From CAIPBY01 sp041671305 (lineage in GTDB: Bacteria; Patescibacteriota; Patescibacteriia; 2-01-FULL-39-33), in assembly GCA_041671305.1 (NCBI GenBank), contig JBAZBX010000006.1:1-35603 (forward strand): a stretch of 35,603 nt of DNA. Reading direction: 5' to 3'. Below the pieces are notes generated by a model. It saw nothing but the letters and a program-made list of their open reading frames with translations. It was not told where the DNA came from and made no database searches. Numbering within the stretch: position 1 is the first letter of the stretch; every line of letters begins with the position of its first letter. Positions 31,549-35,603 of the stretch are shown in pieces. A program made the translations under genes and the position numbers.

Positions 31549-32377
31549 GGTTGGCGCTCATATTTCCGCTGCCGGAGATGTGTCTTTGGCGCCACTGCGA
31601 GCCCAAGAAGCTGGGTGTGAGTGTTTCCAATTTTTCTCACGACCGCCTCAGGGTGGTAAAGCCAAGCCGATTGACCTCAAGACGGCTGATTTATTTATTT
31701 CTAGATGCAAAAATTTTAAAATGGAATCATATATTCACGCGCCGTATTATATTAATTTAGCTTCTGCAAATAATCGTATTTATTATGGTTCTATCGCGGT
31801 GATTAGGGAAGAATTGGAACGTGGAAGTAAATTGGGCGTGAAATATCTGATGACACATTTGGGAAGCGCCAAGGAATTGGGCGACAAAGATGGCATAAAA
31901 AAGATTATCAAAGGAATTGGCGAAATTCTCAAGGGATATAAAGGCAAGACGGAATTTCTGATAGAAATGGCGGCTGGGTCGGGAAGTATTATGGGAGATA
32001 CTTTTGAGGAAATTGGAGCAATTATAAATTCTAAAGAACTGAAAAAATATAATATCGGTGTTTGTTTTGATACTTGCCACGGGTTTGCTTCGGGCTATGA
32101 TTTGAGAAATGAGCAAGAGGTTAAAAAAACTTTTGATAAATTTAATAAAATTTTGGGAATCAAAAGATTGAAATTAATCCATGCTAATGATTCTATGACA
32201 GAGCTGGGTAGTCATAAAGATAGACATGAGCATATTGGTGAGGGGAAGATTGGACTTAGGGGATTTAAGGCAATTGTGAAATTGGCTTGCAAGCAGAAAG
32301 TTAATTTAATTTTGGAAACGCAACATGATGAGAAGTTTGCGGATGATTTGAAAATTTTGAAAAATTTAAGGAAATAA
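31511..32377 (+). CDS. nfo: Endonuclease IV (AP endonuclease)
   Basis: The product is 288 aa. Zinc-site motifs of the Nfo TIM barrel are all visible: VGAHISAAGD, IHAPYYINLAS, THLGSA, IEMAAGSGSIMGDTFEE, VCFDTCHGFASGYD, LIHANDS and GSHKDRHEHIGEG. The enzyme cleaves DNA 5' of abasic sites in base-excision repair. The start ATG 31511 lies 38 bp inside the 3' end of the histidine kinase gene and adds a basic 12-residue N terminus. No later in-frame start keeps the first motif, so the overlap seems real and implies translational coupling. Confidence 0.96.
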   Translation: MLKQSKKSQPKCKVGAHISAAGDVSLAPLRAQEAGCECFQFFSRPPQGGKAKPIDLKTADLFISRCKNFKMESYIHAPYYINLASANNRIYYGSIAVIREELERGSKLGVKYLMTHLGSAKELGDKDGIKKIIKGIGEILKGYKGKTEFLIEMAAGSGSIMGDTFEEIGAIINSKELKKYNIGVCFDTCHGFASGYDLRNEQEVKKTFDKFNKILGIKRLKLIHANDSMTELGSHKDRHEHIGEGKIGLRGFKAIVKLACKQKVNLILETQHDEKFADDLKILKNLRK

Positions 32378-32428
32378 AATTTTCTATTGAATAAATATAA
32401 GGAGATAAAATAGGTAATTAATTTATAG

Positions 32429-33598
32429 ATGAATATAAATAAATCTGAAAGAATACCAAGCATTGAATATTCCAGAAAAAAGATTGTTGATCAAATTGAT
32501 GATTTGAGGGAAAGTTTAGGAGTAGATTCTTTGGAAAAAACATTAGAACAAATAATTGAAATTTTTTCTCTTAACTCCGTAGACGAGGAACAGGTGCCGT
32601 TTTTTCAATCAAAAGTGGCTTTTTTATTTGAACGTTTAATGGAAAATTGGCAAAAAAATGGAAGGACGATCTCTGATTTTAAAAAGGAAATAGATAATTT
32701 TTTTGAATCAAAAAACAATTTACCTTATTTTTTTAGACATATAAGATCCGAACAATTAGGAAAACGGCAACCTGATATGATTGAAAGCATTCAAGGAACA
32801 TTGGATAGATTTGCAAGAATGGAACAGTTAGAGGTTATATTTGAAAAACCCTGTAAGGGAATAATTGTTGGTGGCTCGCTTTCTTATGGTCCGTTTTATA
32901 ATATACGTACTAGACACGGCGATAATGAAAGTTCGGATATTGATGCGATTTTTGTATTGGATCCAGATAGTATTGATAAGGATTGGGGAAGATTTATGCA
33001 TTGTTCCGATTTTTCTGAGTCAGATAAACAAAAATTTATAGCTAGAAAGGATATCTTCTTCCAATCTTTACTTCCTAATGGTGAGGCTGCAATTTTGAGC
33101 CAAAAATTCCCATTAAAGGGGGCAGATTATGAAATAAGCACGCATTTTTTTACTGAGGAAACTTTTGATAGTATGCTTAATATTAATATAGCGGAAAAGA
33201 TCGAAGGTGATAATAGGGTTGTTGTTTTTAAAGATTATAAATCAAAACCATTTCCATATAATGTCTGTGCGCAAACTAATTTTGAAGGTACTTCATATAA
33301 TTATACTGTTCCTGTACAAAGAAAAATAGACGAAGGGGTAATAACTGAACTCCCGGCATATATCATTAACAATCATAAATTTTATCCAGGTATATATCAA
33401 AACCTTATTTTGCCGGCGTTTTCTGTTTTTTATGACAGAAATGGAGAAATTACCAATAAAATATCAATATTTAAAAATGATATAAAAACTTATATAAAAA
33501 ATAAATATGAAGAAAAAGATATAGAGGAGAGAATATTAAAGTCTCACATAAGGAATAAAATTTTCCCCGAGACACTTAAAGAAGAAATGGAAGATTAG
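32429..33598 (+). CDS. Nucleotidyltransferase-fold protein, unknown function
   Basis: The product is 389 aa. IIVGGSLSYG (Gly148-Gly149-Ser150) and SSDIDAIFVL (Asp170, Asp172) form the GGS...DxD signature of the polymerase-beta-type nucleotidyltransferase fold, so the metal-binding site looks intact. The 140-residue N terminus is helical, and the C-terminal half is unassigned. The spacing between GGS and DxD is longer than in small MNT-type toxins or antitoxins. An SD-like AAGGAG at 32399 is too far from ATG 32429 to serve it. The gene converges on a DEDDh exonuclease gene, and the two overlap by 23 bp at their 3' ends. Confidence 0.75.
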   Translation: MNINKSERIPSIEYSRKKIVDQIDDLRESLGVDSLEKTLEQIIEIFSLNSVDEEQVPFFQSKVAFLFERLMENWQKNGRTISDFKKEIDNFFESKNNLPYFFRHIRSEQLGKRQPDMIESIQGTLDRFARMEQLEVIFEKPCKGIIVGGSLSYGPFYNIRTRHGDNESSDIDAIFVLDPDSIDKDWGRFMHCSDFSESDKQKFIARKDIFFQSLLPNGEAAILSQKFPLKGADYEISTHFFTEETFDSMLNINIAEKIEGDNRVVVFKDYKSKPFPYNVCAQTNFEGTSYNYTVPVQRKIDEGVITELPAYIINNHKFYPGIYQNLILPAFSVFYDRNGEITNKISIFKNDIKTYIKNKYEEKDIEERILKSHIRNKIFPETLKEEMED

Positions 33599-34139
33599 CA
33601 TTTTTTTCCAAAGAATGCATGGATTGGGACATACTTCTAACATCGTGAAGAGCATAATGGATATGACCTTTTAAGTTTAAGCCAACGGCTTTGTAAAGAG
33701 TTCCACTGGAATATTCTTTAGGATTAATGCCAAAATTTTTTAAAAGAGGCTTTACTTTCTTAAATGGGCATTTAAATGGATTGGCAATTGAGTGAAATTT
33801 TAAATTTTGTAAAAAAACATTATAATCATTATTGAATGTCCAAATGGGGTAATTTTTACAAAATTTTACAAACTGTTTAAGAGCTTTGGGAAAAGGGATC
33901 GCCTTATTTTCAATCATTTTATTATTAATACCCGTGAGTTCAATAAAAAAATCGGGCAAATTATTATGAAAAATTGGTTTTACTAAAATGTCCAAAGATT
34001 CTATTTCTGCACCCTTATCATGATCAAAAAGAACCGCCGCAATTTGAATTATTTGCTTTTTATCATTATATTTGGGCATTCTTCTTTCATAAAACATCGC
34101 TTCATACATATACTCTGTATCTACATAAATTCTTTTCAT
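33576..34139 (-). CDS. DEDDh-type 3'-5' exonuclease
   Basis: The product is 187 aa. The exonuclease motifs are DTEY (Asp7, Glu9), the middle Asp in TFNNDYNVF, and HYALHDVRS (His, then Asp five residues later), matching the DEDDh order of the RNase T/oligoribonuclease/DnaQ group. FIELTGINNKMIEN is the typical segment after motif I. It could trim RNA or DNA; the substrate is not determined by sequence. It is AT-rich like the backbone. Its 3' end overlaps the convergent NTase-fold gene by 23 bp, so the transcripts are complementary there. Confidence 0.85.
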   Translation of the reverse strand: MKRIYVDTEYMYEAMFYERRMPKYNDKKQIIQIAAVLFDHDKGAEIESLDILVKPIFHNNLPDFFIELTGINNKMIENKAIPFPKALKQFVKFCKNYPIWTFNNDYNVFLQNLKFHSIANPFKCPFKKVKPLLKNFGINPKEYSSGTLYKAVGLNLKGHIHYALHDVRSMSQSMHSLEKNANLPFLL

Positions 34140-34285
34140 AGAATGAATTTATTAATTGGTTAATATTAAAAATATTATAGTTAAAGTATAAGTATAGATT
34201 GTATTCCACTATTAAATTTTAACATACTTTGATAATATTTTATAAATTTTGTGAGAGTGGTCATAGTCATGAAACAAACAAAGTA

Positions 34286-34328
34286 AAAATGAAAACGCCG
34301 CGACAAGATATAAATATCTGTCGCGACG
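34286..34328 (-). terminator. Terminator of the small gene at 34350
   Basis: On the minus strand, CGTCGCGACAGATAT pairs with ATATCTTGTCGCGGCG (one mismatch) and is followed by TTTTCATTTTT. The AT-rich gap 34140-34285 holds only a possible -10 for the exonuclease gene. Confidence 0.88.
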
Positions 34329-34349
34329 GTGGAGGTGTGCAAAAATTGG

Positions 34350-34622
34350 TCAATGATCTTGAGGTGGATTTTCCGTGTCATCTGTCTCCTCGGTAAGATA
34401 AGTGTATCTCGTCCCGTCATCCCAGAAATCCCTTTTACTCTCAGGATCTTGGAGATGAATGGCGAAATGCCATGCGTTTTCCTGATGATATGGTATCCCC
34501 CAATTTACCACGGTTAATTTCTTGCCCTGCCGAGAAAGGCATTTTTGCCCCAGTTTGTAGGGACGAACTGGAGGAAGCGGATAGTTATATTCGGGTCGTT
34601 TCCACCATGCTGTTTGACTCAT
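34350..34622 (-). CDS. Small soluble protein of unknown function, SD-led
   Basis: The product is 90 aa. It begins MSQTAWWKRPEYNYPLPP, has a central LTVVNWGIPYHQENAWHFAI and an acidic tail (EETDDTENPPQDH). No membrane segment, signal peptide or known motif is visible. The start at 34622 is chosen because an AAGGAG SD lies eight bases upstream; the frame is open further upstream without a good start context. It is monocistronic with a very strong terminator, and richer in GC than its neighbours. It belongs to the SD-led module set. The family is not recognised. Confidence 0.72.
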   Translation of the reverse strand: MSQTAWWKRPEYNYPLPPVRPYKLGQKCLSRQGKKLTVVNWGIPYHQENAWHFAIHLQDPESKRDFWDDGTRYTYLTEETDDTENPPQDH

Positions 34623-34656
34623 TGTTGAATCTCCTTCCATTTGTGCTAATATGGAT

Positions 34657-34683
34657 ATTATATTAAAAGTTGATATTTGTAAA
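34657..34683 (-). promoter_or_regulatory. Putative promoter of the small gene at 34350
   Basis: On the minus strand, TATAAT (complement of 34657-34662) with TTTACA (complement of 34678-34683). The spacing of 15 bp is short. The region reaches the start of the divergent metallophosphoesterase gene. Confidence 0.45.
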
Positions 34684-34685
34684 AT

Positions 34686-35189
34686 ATGAAAATTGCTATT
34701 ATTTCTGACTCCCACGATAACATCTATAATATTGAGAAATTTTTGGATTATGCCGAAAAGAACAAAATAGAAATGATTATTCATTGCGGTGATTTGGCGG
34801 CGCCATCAATGTTAAAAAATGAATTTGGACCGAAATTCAGAGGCCCATTCCATTTTATCCATGGCAATGTAGCTGATAGAGAGGTAAATGAAAAAGTAGC
34901 CAAAGAATTTATTCAGATGACTTGCCATGGTGATGAAGGAAAATTAAATATTGATGGACAAAGAATTGGTTTTTGCCATTATCCTGACCAGGCCAAGGTG
35001 ATGGCCGCTTCCGGTGATTATGATTTGGTATTTTATGGCCACAATCACAAGCCCTGGATGGAGACGCTGGAAAATGGTTGCCAGTTGATCAATCCAGGAA
35101 CGTTGGCCGGACTGTTTAACAAAGCGACGTTTTCCGTGTATAATACAGATAGCAAGGAAATTGAGTTGGTTTTGTTAGAACAAATATAA
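34686..35189 (+). CDS. YfcE/MJ0936-family metallophosphoesterase
   Basis: The product is 167 aa. The calcineurin-like metal sites are in order: SDSHDN (DxH), HCGDL (GD), IHGNVADR (GN), CHYP (H) and YGHNHKPW (GHxH). The small size and INPGTLAGLFNKATF ending match the YfcE/MJ0936 family of phosphodiesterases, whose physiological substrates are poorly known. It lies 11 bp upstream of a DUF167 gene and is probably co-transcribed with it. No SD. Confidence 0.92.
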   Translation: MKIAIISDSHDNIYNIEKFLDYAEKNKIEMIIHCGDLAAPSMLKNEFGPKFRGPFHFIHGNVADREVNEKVAKEFIQMTCHGDEGKLNIDGQRIGFCHYPDQAKVMAASGDYDLVFYGHNHKPWMETLENGCQLINPGTLAGLFNKATFSVYNTDSKEIELVLLEQI

Positions 35190-35200
35190 TTATTTCGTTT

Positions 35201-35422
35201 ATGCAGATTTTAGTTGAAGTAAAGCCAAATTCGTCCAAAGTTCAGGTAGAAAAAATTACTGATCAGGTGTATAAAGTAAAGTTGACGGCTCCGCCGGCAG
35301 AAGGTAAGGCCAATATTCAATTGATTAAAGTCCTCTCGGATTATTTTGAAGTCAGTAAGAGCCGAGTAACAATTAAGACCGGTAAAACGTCTAAAACTAA
35401 GGTGGTGATAATCTCTGGATAA
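35201..35422 (+). CDS. DUF167 (YggU) family protein
   Basis: The product is 73 aa. The family signature is VKPNSSKVQVEK, then LTAPPAEGKANIQLIKVLSDYF, then VTIKTGKTSKTKVV, as in YggU-type small cytoplasmic proteins of unknown function. It follows the metallophosphoesterase after 11 bp. The start ATG 35201 has no SD. Confidence 0.92.
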   Translation: MQILVEVKPNSSKVQVEKITDQVYKVKLTAPPAEGKANIQLIKVLSDYFEVSKSRVTIKTGKTSKTKVVIISG

Positions 35423-35464
35423 GCTGAAGACAACTTAATTGAAAATAATTAGAAAATAAGTTAT

Positions 35465-35492
35465 AATCCCTTATGCTGTATGGGATTTTTGA
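35465..35492 (+). terminator. Probable terminator of the metallophosphoesterase-DUF167 operon
   Basis: The short stem AATCCC / GGGATT with an 11-base loop is followed by TTTTTGATTGTTTTT. Confidence 0.65.
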
Positions 35493-35552
35493 TTGTTTTT
35501 CAGTAAATTTATCCTAAATTAGCGAAAATCATTAAATTATACTTCCAAGGAC

Positions 35553-35581
35553 TTGACAAAAAATGGTCATTGTGATAGAAT
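35553..35581 (+). promoter_or_regulatory. Promoter of a gene starting beyond the window
   Basis: TTGACA (35553-35558), a 17-bp spacer and TAGAAT (35576-35581), identical in both hexamers to the FadL-type gene's promoter. The downstream gene is cut off by the window end. Confidence 0.78.
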
Positions 35582-35603
35582 ATCTTATTGCGGTAAGTAC
35601 CAT

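Noticed and set aside
32399..32404. AAGGAG as SD of the NTase-fold gene
   Set aside because: It is 24 bases from ATG 32429, with an in-frame stop just before that ATG and no usable start nearby.

Overview
The window looks like chromosomal DNA of a Candidate Phyla Radiation (Patescibacteria, Parcubacteria-like) bacterium. The backbone is AT-rich. Most backbone genes have no Shine-Dalgarno (SD) site, and several appear to be leaderless. The gene set (bifunctional SIS-type phosphoglucose/phosphomannose isomerase, Mg-chelatase-like YifB, O-antigen ligase next to a nucleotidyltransferase-like gene, LysM-M23 peptidase, DUF167) is common in such genomes. The 23S rRNA has a strongly shortened L1 stalk, as expected where ribosomal protein uL1 is absent. 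Taxonomy is inferred from these features only.

Layout: 1-1960 holds the 3' two thirds of a 23S rRNA, a 5S rRNA and a terminator. 2.0-6.2 kb holds a lipoprotein cassette, yifB, a zinc-ribbon gene on the minus strand, and a CsoR-like/thioredoxin/thioredoxin reductase operon with a perfect palindromic operator inside its promoter. 6.3-10.1 kb holds envelope genes (LysM-M23 peptidase, NTase-like protein, O-antigen ligase). 10.1-12.1 kb is groES-groEL under a CIRCE operator. 12.2-22.1 kb is mostly metabolism and folding: two small membrane proteins, pyruvate kinase, an SD-led small ORF, lgt, the SIS isomerase, gpmI, ppa, trigger factor and galE, with palindromic repeats in the gaps. 22.1-29.2 kb is an accessory stretch: an APH-type kinase, a candidate structured small RNA, an RmlB-like dehydratase, a Nudix hydrolase, a radical SAM enzyme, a FadL-type outer-membrane barrel and a methyltransferase. 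29.3-35.6 kb holds a histidine kinase overlapping endonuclease IV, an NTase-fold protein converging on a DEDDh exonuclease, a small SD-led gene, a metallophosphoesterase, a DUF167 protein, and the promoter of a further transcription unit.

The most striking structure is a set of about nine monocistronic units scattered among the backbone genes (2.0, 4.1-4.5, 14.6-15.0, 23.1, 23.3-24.5, 25.1-26.7, 26.8-28.1, 28.1-29.2 and 34.3-34.7 kb), with a tenth starting at 35.55 kb. Nearly all share a TTGACA-N17-TAnnnT promoter. The protein-coding ones have a strong SD 7-8 nt before the start codon. Each has its own terminator, and several are visibly richer in GC than the backbone. They resemble self-contained, probably horizontally acquired gene modules in a genome that otherwise uses SD-less or leaderless initiation. 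Two of them share an upstream boundary sequence, and one unit is a 157-nt candidate noncoding RNA. One module encodes an outer-membrane protein, which is unexpected in a lineage thought to lack an outer membrane.
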